A program made the position numbers and the translations under genes. A stretch of DNA of 64,000 bases from Siphlonurus alternatus. Lineage: Eukaryota; Arthropoda; Insecta; Ephemeroptera; Siphlonuridae. Location: assembly GCA_949825025.1 (NCBI GenBank), contig OX463784.1:4308885-4372884 (forward strand), in the 5' to 3' direction. The notes under the pieces were generated by a model. That model was not told the DNA's origin, ran no database searches, and was given only the letters and a program-made list of their open reading frames with translations. The number at the start of each line of letters is the position of its first letter. The first letter of the stretch is position 1. Shown here in pieces: positions 1 to 12,400 of the stretch.

Positions 1-208
1 AAAATTATTTTTAATTGAAACTTGCATCATAAAAGTAACTTAAAACCTATTAATATTAAATTAATATATTACTATAGATGATCAAATAGAAAAAATTACT
101 GCAGAAATGAATTCACGACAGAAAATTGTACTACTTATTTGGGTGTTTAAATACCACCAATTAACAATTTGCGTAAATTTACGCAAGAATTCAGCATGCA
201 TAATAGGA

Positions 209-1086
209 AATGACAACATACATGAAATTTTTTTATTGTAGAAATGAATAGAGGTTACCAAATTATGCTACTCTGAATTTTTCAGATTTTTTTGAAACCC
301 AGAACTATTTTTAAATAATTATTGAAAGTGCGGCCACGCCCCCTGGAGGCATATCAATAGGCGTCCAGTCTCTATCCTTTTTATTAAGAATTCATAGGTG
401 CCAACTGAAATCACAGGACTTTCAATAATAAGGAATTCTCCTACATTTATTTTAATTTTTTTTCAGTTGCTCTATGCCTTGAAATTAAATGTCCCAAAAA
501 AAAAAAAAGTTTCAATCTTCAAAATTGGAGACAAGGGAATTTTTTAAAAATCTTCCTTCTTTTGAATTTAGCGCCAAAACGTGACGTAGAAACTGCCTAG
601 CAGGCGAAATTTTCCTGCAATAAATTTATATTTTCGATTATCACTCTTAAAATAAGCTGATATTGGAGACAAAACTATTGATACTAGGGTAGAAAAACCC
701 GCTGATTTCGATCGTGTTACTAAAATTTATAGCCAATCACTCCTTGACGCTCAAATTATGATATCAGGCAGTTGTTGTGTGTTAACTAGGGAGTTTCTAC
801 GTCACAATTTTCAGGTTTGCGCGCCGGTTGCATACTTTGCCCCTATTCTAATAATCCCTTCAGAGTCCCCAAATTTGAGTTTAAAAAGTTGAAACTTAAG
901 TCAAACTTATTTTTAATATGTACCCTATCTTAATATAGTAGTTAAATTAAAATTTGAGTTGTAAGAGAATTCCCCATTATTTAAAAATTATAGTTCCGGG
1001 TCTCAAAAAAATCTGAAAATATTCAGAGTAGCATAATTTGGTGCCCTTTATTCATTTCTGCAATAAAAATTTTTCATGTAGGTTTT
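209..1086. mobile_element. Foldback MITE family F1, copy a, interrupted
   Basis: Two complementary arms (about 209-430 and 976-1086) carry the F1 signature: an outer end like GACAACATACATG, then GCAGAAATGAATAGAGG and TTATGCTACTCTGA, reversed at the other end. A second repeat (about 431-977) is inserted in the middle of the right arm. Other F1 copies show the arms joined without this interruption. No coding potential. The structure and TA-rich ends suggest a Tc1/mariner-type non-autonomous element; the superfamily is inference. Confidence 0.75.
431..977. mobile_element. Foldback repeat family C, copy 1, nested in F1
   Basis: About 545 bp ending in GGAATTCTC and GAGAATTCC, with an imperfect internal inversion (GACGTAGAAACTGCCTAG against CTAGGGAGTTTCTACGTC). 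It matches 2401-2990 over its whole length in the same orientation. It splits an F1 arm, so it inserted after the F1 copy. Confidence 0.7.
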
Positions 1087-1148
1087 CTTTTGGTGGTATT
1101 TAATCACTCTGTTGATTTTTTTTTACATATTTTTAGAGGACAGGAAGT

Positions 1149-1465
1149 ATGGAGTATCGACCTCAATTTTTTTATGGCATAAATGGATAGAACGTGCAAA
1201 GTTATGCTACTCTGATTTTTTTGAGATTTTTTAGAGCTCGCGAACTACTTTTAAAAAATAATTGAAAGTCCTTTCTGTGACGTCACGAGGTGGCAAGTCC
1301 TATATTTTTCTTAAGGAGCGGCGTCTCGTGACGACACAAAAAGAACTTTCAATATTTTTTTAAAAATAGTTCCCGGGCTCTAAAAAATCTGAAAAAATCA
1401 AGATAGTATAACTTTGCACGCTCCATCCATTTCTGCAAAAAAAAAATTGAAGTCGATACTCCATT
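1149..1465. mobile_element. Foldback MITE family F2, copy a
   Basis: Ends are ATGGAGTATCGACCTCAA and its complement, with long self-complementary arms around a centre containing GTGACGTCACGAG-type sequence. The same design recurs at 18142, 25096, 57841 and 60529, and as a right half at 27566. Non-coding. Confidence 0.75.
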
Positions 1466-1549
1466 GCTATAAAAAATAGTTGTGTAATATTCAGGTTTGA
1501 ATCCATGCTCTTTTATTCATTCTTTTTTTATTGATGATTTTACAAGTTG

Positions 1550-1770
1550 TGATGTAGTGTGTGCCAATTGACATGATATTTAAAATAATATACAGTTAAA
1601 TTTTTATGAAATTTCTTGCGGAAATAACCGGAAGTGTGAAGTGTCAGCTGTTCTGTTTGTTATTCAGTTTGAAACTTTACAGAGTGGTTTGAAGTAGCAG
1701 TGCTGAATTTAACCTATGTGTGAAATTGTAATGCTGAAATATGAGTAGGAAGACCAGAAATCTTATACTT
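1550..1770 (-). repeat. Dispersed repeat with CCGGAAGTGTGAAG motif
   Basis: This stretch matches the reverse complement of about 62500-62690, sharing CTTTACAGAGTGGTTTGAAG and ACCTATGTGTGAAATTGTAA. No ORF. Family unknown. Confidence 0.5.
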
Positions 1771-1862
1771 CCAGCTATACTTCCCCAAGCAATATCATGT
1801 ATACTGCAGTGTATAGAGAAGTTGAGTAAATAGAGTTATACCTGTAGTGCCTTTTACACTAA

Positions 1863-2207
1863 TAATGGACAACATACATGAAAAAATTTTATTGCAGAAA
1901 TGAATAGAGTGTACCAAATTATGCTACTCTGAGTTTTTTTAGATTTTTTTTAGACCCGGAACTATTTTTAAATAATTATTGAAAGTCCTGTGATTTCAGT
2001 TGGCAACCCTGAATCCTTAATAAAAAGGATAGAGACTGGATGCCTATTGACGTCTCCAGGGGGCGTGGCCGCACTTTCAATAATTACTTAAAAATAGTTC
2101 TTGGTTTCAAAAAAAAAAAAAAAAAAATTTGAAAAAGTTCAGAGGAGCATAATTTGGTACCCTCTATTCATTACTGCAATAAAATATTTTCATTTATGTT
2201 GTCCATT
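1863..2207. mobile_element. Foldback MITE family F1, copy b (complete)
   Basis: A complete F1 copy: it starts TAATGGACAACATACATG and ends ATGTTGTCCATT, with roughly 120-bp arms and a centre containing GGCGTGGCCGCACTTTC. This copy defines the uninterrupted arrangement used to recognise the nested copy at 209-1086. Confidence 0.8.
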
Positions 2208-2400
2208 GTAAGTTGAAAACATGAACTTCATAATTTTAAAATATTTGATTTAATATAATAAATATTTGTTCTAATTATTTTTAACCCTAGAGCTTTCCTG
2301 TAATTAAAATGAATGAATTCCAAAATTATTCTTTTTTTTTTAATTTTTAACCAAATTTTATATCAATATCAAAATTAATTTTATATTTGTTACAAAATAA

Positions 2401-2990
2401 TGGTGTATTCTTCTACATTTATTTCAATTTTTTTTACAGATGCTCTATGCCTTGAAACTAAATGTCCCAAAACAAAAAATTTCAATTTTCAAAATTGGAG
2501 ACAAGGGAATTTTTTAAAATCTTCCTTCTTTTGAATTTAGCACCAAAACGTGACGTAGAAACTGCCTAGCAGGCGAAATTTTCCTGCGATAAATTTATTT
2601 TTTCGATAATCACTCTTAAAATAAACTGATATTAGAGACATATTATATTATATAATAATATAATATATGATATATGATATTATATGAAACTATTCATACT
2701 AGGGTAGAAAAAAAAGCTGATTTCGATCATGTTTATAAAATTTGTAGCCAATCAAATACTTGACGCTCAAACTATGATATCAGGCAGTTGTTGAGTGTTA
2801 ACTAGAGAGTTTCTACGTCATAGTTTTTAGGTTGGCGCGCAGGTTGCATACTTTGCCTTATTCTAATAATCCTTTCAGAGTCCCTAATTTTGAGTTAAAA
2901 AAGTTGAAACTTTAGTCAAACTTATTGTTAATATTTTCCCTATCATATTATAGTAGTTCACTTAAAGTTTGAGTTGTCATATAATTCCCC
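2401..2990. mobile_element. Foldback repeat family C, copy 2
   Basis: Second copy of the repeat at 431-977, carrying an extra AT-rich expansion (about 2640-2690, TATATGATATTATATG-like). It ends near AATTCCCCATTAA. Non-coding. Confidence 0.65.
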
Positions 2991-3178
2991 ATTAATCATA
3001 TTTTTGGATCCTTAAAAAAACTGCTTTCTTCAAAGAGATGTGAAGACTTCTAAGGCTCTAAATATGCTCACAAATAATAACAATTCTAGAAAAAATAATA
3101 AATTACCTTTTAACTTGCGAATACATCCAGATATCAAAAAAGGCCCTAAATTCATAAAAAAAAAAAAAAAAATCTTTG
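2991..3178. other. AT-rich spacer, nothing recognised
   Basis: Short A-rich stretch between repeat C and the LTR element. An 80-codon reading frame crosses into the LTR but has no recognisable content. Confidence 0.5.
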
Positions 3179-3182
3179 CCTA

Positions 3183-3465
3183 TGTAACCTCCTATATTAA
3201 TAATGTTCCGAGTGAGATCGGTGACTCTGCAGATAAACGTGCAGACTCTGCATTCAGCCAACCTGGCAGTGCAGAAGTGTAATATGCAAGTAATCATTCC
3301 TACGCCAGCCACGAGCGCGCGAGCGTCTCGTGCGTCTGCCGCTAGGCAGGCGCGGTTGTCTGTATATAATAGAAGTTTAATAAATAATTTTAGGGTAATC
3401 GCGTGTATGAGTTAATCTAACCCCAGTTTATTGAGTAGCTATGGTACAGCAAAAAGATCTGTTAC
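3183..3465 (+). repeat. 5' LTR of the non-autonomous element
   Basis: 283 bp, TG...CA ends. Contains a GC-rich block (GAGCGCGCGAGCGTCTCGTG), a TATATAA box near 3361 and an AATAAA-type signal near 3380, fitting a promoter/polyadenylation LTR. Confidence 0.88.
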
Positions 3466-6400
3466 ATTGGTGTCGAGAAGTGGGATGCCATATCTTCAAA
3501 TGGCATTCGAACATTTTAATTAAAGCTACTATATAAAGTGGGCATTTTAATGGCTTAAAAAAGTGCGCGTAAAAATAAGTCGGTAGAATTAACAAGAATT
3601 TATTACAATTTTTTTACTAATCTTCGGGGCAACGTTGTTTTAATCACAGTACTCCAGACGACGGAAAAGTGCAGTATTTGTAAAGGAGAGAGACATATGA
3701 TCAACGTGGAAAATTTTAAAGTAAGAAATCATCAATACCGTGGTTCAGCGTTCATCATGAAGATTCGAGGGCCGCATCAATTCAACTTCATGCAACAGTT
3801 AGGTTCGTCGCAGAAGACATCCCCCATCGAGAGGGCTTGCGGACCACGTCGTTGTCCAAGATGTATCTTCGACTCCAGGAGGAGTGCGGTGCCATGATCG
3901 AGGACCATTCAGAGCTTCGTCTTGTACAACCGGACCATGTAGTCGTCCGACCACGTCAAAGAGAGTGAAAAGTGGTAAGTTTGACCCACATTTATTATAA
4001 TTTGTTTTAATGTAAGTGCGGCACATTGAGTTTACTGTAATTTTCGTTCAAATAATTAATAAATAATGAAAATGCAAAGTTTTTTTTTCCCATTTAGTGG
4101 GATTGTATTTGATGATTGCAATAATTGTGAGGCAAAATAAATTATATTTAAAAATAAATGTGAACGTTCATTGAAAATATACAGCAAATAAGACGATGTT
4201 TAGAACGAAGCACAAGTTTTAATAGTGGATTTGTAGTGCGTTTTTCTCGTGAGAGTTTAATTTATACTGGCTTGGAGATTTTTAAAGTCTATTAAATATA
4301 AAGTGCAAATGATCGAGTACTAGAATTACGTGCAATAATATTTTTCGTATCATGTGGTGTTTGTCGCTCGTGAGGTGAATTGTGAACAATATATACAATA
4401 CTGATGAAATTCAATGAGAGAAAAAGTAGTGATTTTTCTTAAAGCTGAAATTTGCTTATCAGCTGGGATATTAAATTTCAAAGGAGTACACACATAAAAA
4501 ATGTAATTAATCGCTGAAAATGTACATTAAAAAAAGTTTTGTTTTTTACCAGCAAAATGGTAAAATAATTGTAACATGTCAAATCCTTTATTTAAGTTTT
4601 CTTTTCTTGTTTTACATTTAAAATAAAGAAAAAGAGAGTTAATAAGATGCAAACATTAATTTTTAAACTAAATTGTTTGATGTCATCGTGGAGGAAAAAT
4701 CTGTGAAATTATTTTGAGCTAATTAATTGAGCTGTTGAAATTGTGGCTGTAGAATGTCAGAACTTGGTATTTAATGAAGTTTTTTTTAATAGAAGGAGTA
4801 CTTGTACCGCTAGCTGTAGGTATATATCCTGCAAAGGTTACTGTATGGATCTCTAAACAGACTGAGTTTAATTCGAGTTTTTGATTTTAAGCAGTTGATA
4901 AAACGTTGGTTTTTAAGTTATTTATATGCTTGTTTAAAAAGATGTACAGTTTCAAGCATTATTTTTATTTTAATTGAGATAAAATTATGTAGTTCTTTTT
5001 GTGGTACAATTCTGTGATAATTATTATCAGTTTTTATTATTATTTTCATGAAGTAAATATTTCTCTCATATTTTAATTTAAAATGTTCAATAATGCTACA
5101 ATATTTCTTGTTTATTTTACTTAATTATTTTTAATGCTATAAGAATACGAGCCACATGCAGTCATGTATGTTTTTACACTAGTTGAAAGTTTTATCACAA
5201 CTTTTTAGTAACAAATCGGTAACTGTAATAAGAGGGAACTATTCAGTTAAATTTTGAAAAAGCAACTCAATTAATGGGTAAAAGTGAAATAAGCACATAG
5301 AGACACGCATATTATGTGTAGCATGCCGGAGCAGTGTAATTGTATGCTATTGTGAAATATGACCGCGCAACATACCACGTCAGGTAGAGCGTGAGGCAAG
5401 CCAGTGCGGGTTTTTCCGTATCAAGGAAGTGATACGATGTTGAGTTTCACATATTTTTCGCCCAAGGGTGGCGATATGCTCCGTAAGTAAAAGAGTAATT
5501 AAGGCATGCGTGGTACAGCTATCGATGTAGCTACTTGTTAAACAATGGGCAGTAGTAAAAGCATTTGAAGATTTTCTGTGGCGGCAGATTATCTGTAGCC
5601 AAATGTGCAGCATTTTTAATTTGTTGATGCCTTGGGATTCGCCAGTCCCTGCATGGGGCGCTAACCAACATATATTACCTGATGCTACTTGTTTTTTGTC
5701 TAATCCTCCAGAGGATACAAGTTCTTATTGGAAGAGGTTACTTAATGAGTAAATAGAAGCACGCAAATGAATTATTATTGAGCAGTAAAATGTTTATTTA
5801 TCGCGAACGCGCGAGTGTGAGCTGCAGGGACAGCCAATTTATTTTGCTATAATGCAAAGTTGTACTGCTATACTGAAATAAATAGTAATGATGGAGGTAC
5901 GTGCGAAGTAAAAGTAATGCCTAGTAGATGCGTGAATGCGTGCAATGCAATGGACATTGGTTGTGTCTATAATTTTTGATGTGGCTTTTGAGACTGCGAA
6001 TATTAACTAATAAAAAAGGTAGTCGTTTTTGTGAGTTGCGTATATAAATAAGATGCATTTATACAGTTCCCAAATTAATTAATTAATAAATAAAATTTAA
6101 TAAAACAGTTGTGGGATGTTCCAATAAAATATAATATATGTGTGCAAATAACACAGTAAAAGTACTCATATGCCAGCCAGTTAGTTAAAAAATAAAATTA
6201 CAGGCCAAATTTCAGATGTTAAAATAAAATATTATATTGATGTTTATTTTGTATACGATCATGTGTTTTAAATAATATGCTACAGTAAAAATCCAGTTAC
6301 AAAATATTTATAAAGAATTTAAAAACAGTGATGTGTTTTTTCTTGCAAGTTGTTATTAATATTCATTAATAAAATAAAATGTAGATAATTTTTTGCTTTC

Positions 6401-6956
6401 AGCTGTGTAAAATTTCACAGTATGTACTTTATGTTCAGTGTCCTTTTGACATTGAAATTTGCAGTGTAAGTTTCACGTGCATTGCAGAGCAGGAAGCGTG
6501 CTAGAGTCCAGCAAGTAAGATGCTGACAGAAGCGCATAGTTGTAACTTCCTACACTTGCGGCTTTCGGAAATGTTAATAAAATAACTATAATGAATTTGT
6601 GCATCAAAGTTTTGAATTTGCATAATTTGTTAATTTAATTAATGTGCCTGTACAATAAAATTTCTATAAAGCCTACGTAATTATTTTGAAGTGTACTGTG
6701 GGTCAAACCTCTGCCAAACGAGATACCGCCTTTTCGTTTTCTTGTTTCAGATAACTACGCGAGGAGCAGCGTATCGTCAGGAGTGAACAAGATCCAAGGA
6801 TTACAACATGGAATAAAAATATTGTTGATTTTTTTTTTTAAATGTGCATGGAATATTTACTTGCAATGAGTCATACTAAATTTTAAAAGTTTTTTTTAAT
6901 GGTAAAACTATTTTTTTCTCATTTTGAGGACAAAATGTTATCCGCGGGGGGAGTCA
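3466..6956 (+). other. Non-coding interior of the LTR element
   Basis: About 3.5 kb of AT-rich sequence. A GC-richer stretch at about 3690-3960 could be a leader or packaging region, and another near 6740-6800 precedes the polypurine tract. No protein domain is seen on either strand. Confidence 0.6.
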
Positions 6957-7240
6957 TGTAACCTCCTATATTAATAATGTTCCGAGTGAGATCGGTGACT
7001 CTGCAGATAAACGTGCAGACTCTGCATTCAGCCAACCTGGCAGTGCAGAAGTGTAATATGCAAGTGATCATTCCTACGCCAGCCACGAGCGCGCGAGCGT
7101 CTCGTGCGTCTGCCGCTAGGCAGGCGCGGTTGTCTGTATATAATAGAAGTTTAATAAATAATTTTAGGGTAATCGCGTGTATGAGTTAATCTAACCCCAG
7201 TTTATTGAGTAGCTATGGTACAGAGAAAAGCTCTGTTACA
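6957..7240 (+). repeat. 3' LTR of the non-autonomous element
   Basis: 284 bp, almost identical to 3183-3465. Small differences include AGTGATCATT for AGTAATCATT and GAGAAAAGCT for GCAAAAAGAT near the end. The low divergence implies a recent insertion. Confidence 0.88.
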
Positions 7241-7310
7241 CCTATATGAAAGTAATAGTACATAAGTGGTATAAAATTATAAAAAGAATTATTTGTAGTC
7301 AACATATAGT

Positions 7311-7316
7311 TTTATT
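7311..7316 (-). terminator. Polyadenylation signal of the lectin gene
   Basis: AATAAA on the minus strand, about 70 bp beyond the stop codon at 7388-7390. Position and orientation fit the end of the lectin transcript. Confidence 0.55.
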
Positions 7317-7387
7317 CATTCAATTACAAGCATTTTAATAATGAAATGAACGGAGTACAAAGTTGCCAAAACATTTGTATGTTTCAT

Positions 7388-7417
7388 TCATGGGGCCGGA
7401 GTGGTGGTAGTGTCACC
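7388..7417 (-). CDS. C-type lectin gene, terminal exon
   Basis: A CAG acceptor after a T-rich tract opens a 30-nt phase-0 exon reading G-D-T-T-T-T-P-A-P followed by TGA. The exon resembles the starts of the other linker exons of the gene (25452-25517 begins G-T-T-T-T-T-T-T). It follows in frame from the domain-C exon at 16267-16496, and an AATAAA lies just downstream. The preceding intron of about 8.8 kb holds the Gypsy element and the solo LTR. Alternatively this is a decayed linker exon, but the stop plus poly(A) signal favours a true 3' end. Confidence 0.6.
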   Translation of the reverse strand, partial: GDTTTTPAP

Positions 7418-7489
7418 CTGAAAAAAAAATAAACATAATTCAATAAAAAATCTTTACGATTAATCTCAGTTACTGCTGGAGTCAAAGAA

Positions 7490-7795
7490 TATTTCCCTGA
7501 AAACGAATCAAATGAAATAAATTTTAAAAAATTGAGAATGTTCTAAAACTTAATCACTAATGGTTTGAGCAAATTCAGTCTTGTAGTTTATTTTACAACA
7601 GCTCCATTTCCGGTTTTCGTCCATAAGGCCAATGTTAAACTTCTACCTCAGTTTTCTCAAAAATGATAAGACAGATTCGCTTCAAAATATGTATGCCACC
7701 TAATGATGGTGAGTTCTAAGCCCCCTGCAAGTCTTGTTACATTCAGGCGGTACGATTGCCAGATATCAACCTACTGAGATTCAGGGGGATTGTAC
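7490..7795 (+). repeat. Dispersed repeat, also at 63180-63485
   Basis: About 300 bp matching 63180-63485 in the same orientation with scattered substitutions. Shared runs include CAGCTCCATTTCCGGTTTTC and AAGGCCAATGTTAAACTTCT. Non-coding, family unknown. Confidence 0.65.
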
Positions 7796-8069
7796 ACTGC
7801 CTTCATATCGTATCGTATGACTTCATATGATGAAAATTTAGAACTGGAAATGTACGATCGCAGGCGATATAATACGAAGCAGTCTGCGAGTAGACCTGAT
7901 GGCATAGATTCTTAATTTTTTTTTCATACGCTGCGAAATCAAGCGAACATGTTGTAATTACTCTTTGTTTGACTACTTTGATAAGCTAAAGATTGCAAAT
8001 TATTTACAATTTTTTGGAGACGCGTATCACACATTTTACCAGACTTTATTATAAGAACGATGTGGGTCA

Positions 8070-8580
8070 ACCCGATCCCTCCTCTCTCCTGGTAGTGCTA
8101 GGGTTCATCGGAAATTTAATACACTTGTCTATGCATTTTTGTTTACCTCCCAAAAAATATCAGAAGTTTAAAATTATGTTTTTTAATGGTATAGGGGTAC
8201 TGAATTTTATTATATTTTATCTTCTCTTCATTATTAAGCTCCTTTCTCGCATTTTTTCTCCATATTTCACCCCATTTAGTGGAAAAAAGACGAAATTACG
8301 TATTTTGAGCATAACATGTTAGAAATATTGAGTGTGATTTACGAAGAAGTTAGCCAGTTTTCTATCCACGTTAAACTATACTTGTTTTACGTATTAAACC
8401 ACCTAGTTAAACGTGGTTAAGCTAAACGTGGTTAAAAACCTGACTAACTGCTTCGTGAATCGGACCCATTGTCTTCATTATATCCTCACTTTGAGCGAAG
8501 AGGAAATATATGTGTTTCAGAGGTAAAAAGATTAGGTTTAGACGTGTAAAGGATGAGTCGGAGACATTAATTTTCAAGTA
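8070..8580 (-). repeat. Dispersed repeat D, interrupted by a small MITE
   Basis: Read on the minus strand this matches 26555-26825 and 28190-28440 (shared CATCCTTTACACGTCTAAAC and TACGTAATCTC-like runs). A hairpin at 8330-8470, absent from the other copies, interrupts it. Confidence 0.6.
8330..8470. mobile_element. Small foldback MITE (about 140 bp)
   Basis: Arms contain AAACGTGGTTAAGCTAAACG and the complementary AACCACGTTTAACT-type sequence, with ends like CACGAAGCAGTTAGCCAG. A second copy lies at 60878-61050. Strong hairpin, non-coding. Confidence 0.7.
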
Positions 8581-8635
8581 TAGGAGTAGTAATCACTATT
8601 TAACCTATTTTAAGGAAAGTACTGTACATTATTAT

Positions 8636-8822
8636 TGTCTTATTTGGGGTTCTTCATTAAGGAAAACACTTTAAATTTACATTACTACATAAGATAAACT
8701 TTATTGACCTGTATGCTTACAGACATGTTTTAAGCCAAGTACCTAATTCATGATTCAATTGTTTTACATAAAAATAAAGGTGGTAAATTTGAATATTAAA
8801 AATCAGACTACTGATTTACACA
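8636..8822 (-). repeat. 3' LTR of the Gypsy element
   Basis: 187 bp, TGTCTTATTTGG...GATTTACACA as written on the plus strand. Almost identical to 13735-13921. Confidence 0.93.
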
Positions 8823-9413
8823 TCCCCTCCCTTTAGTTCAATGACCCCTTTATCCTGCTAGTTAGGCAACCTTCAAAACTTGAGAATGTAGGTCAACAAA
8901 CAGCTGATCAAATAGAACATTTTAAACACAATTTCTTTTATGACTGTTAAAGGTAATCAAACTATAGGCAGATTAGATGCTGAAATAAAAAGGTAATTAA
9001 ACTTTAAGAACCCATAATTCCCTCCAAAATTACATTAATTTCTTTTATTGTATACCCTAAGACTCTAATACATCAATTATCCCTGATATATTAATATAGC
9101 CCCTTAAATAAAATAAAAAATAAACAGAAAACATTCTTTGCATTAATTATTTAATAAGCATGTCACAAGATACCTGCTATATGACCATAACAAAATTATG
9201 AAATTAAATTAGCTTTATATAACATAGATATGCCCATTGTTTTTTCTTTGATAAACTAATGAGCTTATCTCTCCCCTCCAAAATATTTCTGAGTAAGAAA
9301 ATATCTAGAATGCTTCTCCAGATGAGTATACACAATAAAATCATGAACTATAATAACTAATTTGATTTCTGTAAGTTACTTTTATGCAGGAAAAGATAAT
9401 TTTATTTTAACAT

Positions 9414-12400
9414 TTACAAATAATATTCCTCTAACTTCTTAGGTTTATGTATTTTTCTACCAAACCTGGTTGTTGTGGCTGTATCCTGAGGTATATTATT
9501 TTGTGGTTGTTGTGGATTTTGGTTAGGAGATGGTTGTTGTTGTGGGGTAGCAGCTTTAGGTGTATTATGCCTAGGTGGTGTATTCTGTTTTAAGGCATAC
9601 TGGGTATGATGAGGAGAGGTTGTACTTTGAGGTTTGGTTAAAGGAATGAGATGAACTCTGTTTCTTCGGACAACCCCTTGTTGAGATTGCACCTCATACG
9701 ACCTTGGCTGCGGAGTCTGACAACGGATGGTGCCCTTGCGCTTGAGATCCGTTATCCAGACCTGATCACCTGGACCTAGCTTTTGCAGCTTGCGAGCCCC
9801 ATGGTGACGGTCATGGTTAGCCTTGGTCCTCTCCTTGAGACGCCTCTCTGCCCCTGCGAACTGTTTGAAAGGTATGAGTTTAGGTACAAGATTTTTACCG
9901 ATGGTGGGGACGGTGGTTCGCAGCTGCCGTCCCATCAGTAGTTGAGCTGGACTCGCTTCGAGGCCTGCAATGGGTGTGGCTCGATACGCCAGCAGTCCCC
10001 GTGACGGATCCTTTTCTTTCTTGAGGATGTTCTTGACGATTTTGACTGCGGCTTCGGCTTGTCCGTTGCTCTTGGGATATCTTGGACTACTAGTCACTAT
10101 CTTGAAACCATAGTCACTGGCAAATTCTCTGAACTCCTGGCTAATGAATTGACGCCCGTTGTCACATCGAATCTTCTCTGGAATACCATGCCTCGCAAAG
10201 ATCTCTTTACAAGCTGCAATGTTTGCCTGACTGTCAATTCTACTCATTCTTGTCACTTCCGGGTATTTAGAATAATAGTCTACCATAATTAGGTAATATT
10301 TTTGATCTAGCTCAGCCAGATCCATACCAACAATTTGCCATGGTCTATCAGGTATTTCAGAATTTACAAGTGGCTCTGCTCTATTTTCTTTATGCATGCA
10401 GCACTCATTACATGATTCTATCTTCTGTGTTATTTGATGTTGCATGCCAGGCCAGTATACACTTAGTCTAGCTCTAGCTTTACACTTCTCAATGCCAAGA
10501 TGTCCCTCATGTAATCTCTCTGTAATGTTTCTTGTAAGACTACTTGGTATCACTAACCTTGTATCATACAGTAGAAAATCTTTTTGTACCGTAAGATGAT
10601 CTTTTGCTTTCCAATAGGCCCTAACCCTTGGAGACACTTGTGTAGCTCGAGGTGGGAAGCCTTCGGTCACTCTCTTCTTTAATTCTTGTATCACCGGGTC
10701 CTCGTCTTGAGCCTTCTTGATATCAGTCAACGTCTTCGCCCCGGCTGGGAAGTTTCTCACATGGTCATCGCCGAACTGCTCAACGTCGACCGCTGCGATT
10801 CCTTCGTCCTCCTCCGGCAGCGGAGATCTCGACAACAGGTCAGGTAAATGGAAGTCTCTTCCAGCTATATGTTTCATACTGTAGTCAAATCTGAGTAGTT
10901 TAAGTTTTAATCTTTGCAATCTTGGGGTCATGTCATCTAGCCTTTTACTTCCCAAAATTGAAATAAGTGGTTTATGGTCTGTCAAAATCTCAAATGGCTT
11001 CCCCAAGACATATTCTTCAAATTTTCTACATGCCCACTCAATCCCAGTTGCTTCTTTCTCAATTATAGCATACCTTGTCTCAGCCTCGGAGAGTCGTCTA
11101 GAAATATACGCTACCGGCTTCCACTCTTCTTGCTCTCGCTGCTCGAGGACTCCTCCTAGTCCGTACGCGCTACTGTCTGAAGCAATCCGATGGTCTTTGT
11201 TCGGGTCGTAGAGGGTGAGTATGGGTGCAGAAGTTAGCTTCTGTTTTACTTCCTGGAATGCTTCTTCTTGCTTTTCTCCCCAAAAGAAGTCATTCTCCTG
11301 CTTGAGAAGATCAGTGAGTGGGGTGAGGATATGAGCCATATTTGGTATAAATTTTCTAAGAAATTGAGTTCTAGCCACAAAACTTTTTACACCAGCTTTG
11401 TCAGTAGGTGCTGGCATTTTTACTATGGCTTTCACCTTGTCAGGGTCAGGTTCAGCTCCTTCTCCACTGACAATGTGCCCTACCCACTTCATACTAGGTA
11501 CTCTGAAGAGGCACTTGTCATTCAGCGTTACTCCAAATTCTTGTAGTCTTTCGAGAACTTTTTCTAGTCTTTGATCATGCTCTTCAAACGTGGTCCCAAA
11601 TACTGCTATGTCGTCAATATGGACTACGACGCCTTCCATGTCGCTCAGCAGACTACTTAGGGTGTAATGGAAGAACTCACTTGCACAGTTCATACCCATG
11701 AACAGTACATTGTAGCAGTAACGTCCCCAGGGCGTGACAAACGTTGTCAACAGACGGCTTTCTTCATCCAAGGGGATTTGCCAAAACGAATCCTTGCAGT
11801 CTAGTTTAGAGAAGATTCTTGCCCCTGACATTTTCCCTAGGGTCTCCTCTACTGAAGGTAGTACTATCCTGTCTCGGATGATGGCTCGATTGAGTGGGTC
11901 GGAATGAACACATAGCCTTACGTCGTTCGTTCCTTTTGGGACCACCACCAGTGCACCACACCACTTGGTAGGTACAGTCACTTTAGATAGGACTCTTTTC
12001 TCTTCTAGTTCCTTGATTCTAGCTTTAACCTTGGTTCTCCATGGGTGAGGTATTCTTCTTGGAGATGTAATTGCATAAGGTTGTGCGTCCTCACGAAGCT
12101 TGATTTTATAAGTCGTCTTCATCCGACCGATGCCTGTGAAAAGTTTGGGGAATTTTTTCTTGGGATCCCACTCCCCTTGCCTGATCTCATTCACAGCCTT
12201 ATCTGATTCTGTTCCTCCTTTGTATATGAGTAGCCCCAAAGCCACAGATGCTTGCCTGCTGAGAAGGTTTTCTTTCAGACCCTCTACCACATAGGCTTTC
12301 TCCATACAAATATTCTCCCTGTACTGTATCTTAGTTAAGAATACAGCTACAGCTGGGAGTTTGTTTCCACGTGGACCATACAGACTTCTCTTTGGTTTAT

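Larger units (their letters stand above)
3183..7240 (+). mobile_element. Non-autonomous LTR retrotransposon (LARD-like)
   Basis: Two nearly identical direct LTRs (3183-3465 and 6957-7240), each TGTAACC...TTACA, are flanked by a 4-bp target duplication CCTA (3179-3182 and 7241-7244). Directly after the left LTR comes TTGGTGTCGAGAAGTGGGAT, a Ty3/Gypsy-style primer-binding site. A purine-rich CGCGGGGGGAG tract precedes the right LTR, so the element reads plus. The roughly 3.5-kb interior has no gag or pol frame; the longest ORFs are under 80 codons and unrecognisable. It therefore looks like a large non-coding derivative mobilised in trans. Confidence 0.88.

Noticed and set aside
3040..3415. Overlapping 69-80-codon frames across the first LTR boundary
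   Set aside because: They are LTR sequence; the same 70-codon frame repeats at 6977 because the LTR is duplicated. No protein similarity seen.
7993..8322. 109-codon plus frame with hydrophobic stretches
   Set aside because: It lies in dispersed repeat D, whose other copies at 26.6 and 28.2 kb do not keep the frame. AT-rich codons mimic membrane segments.
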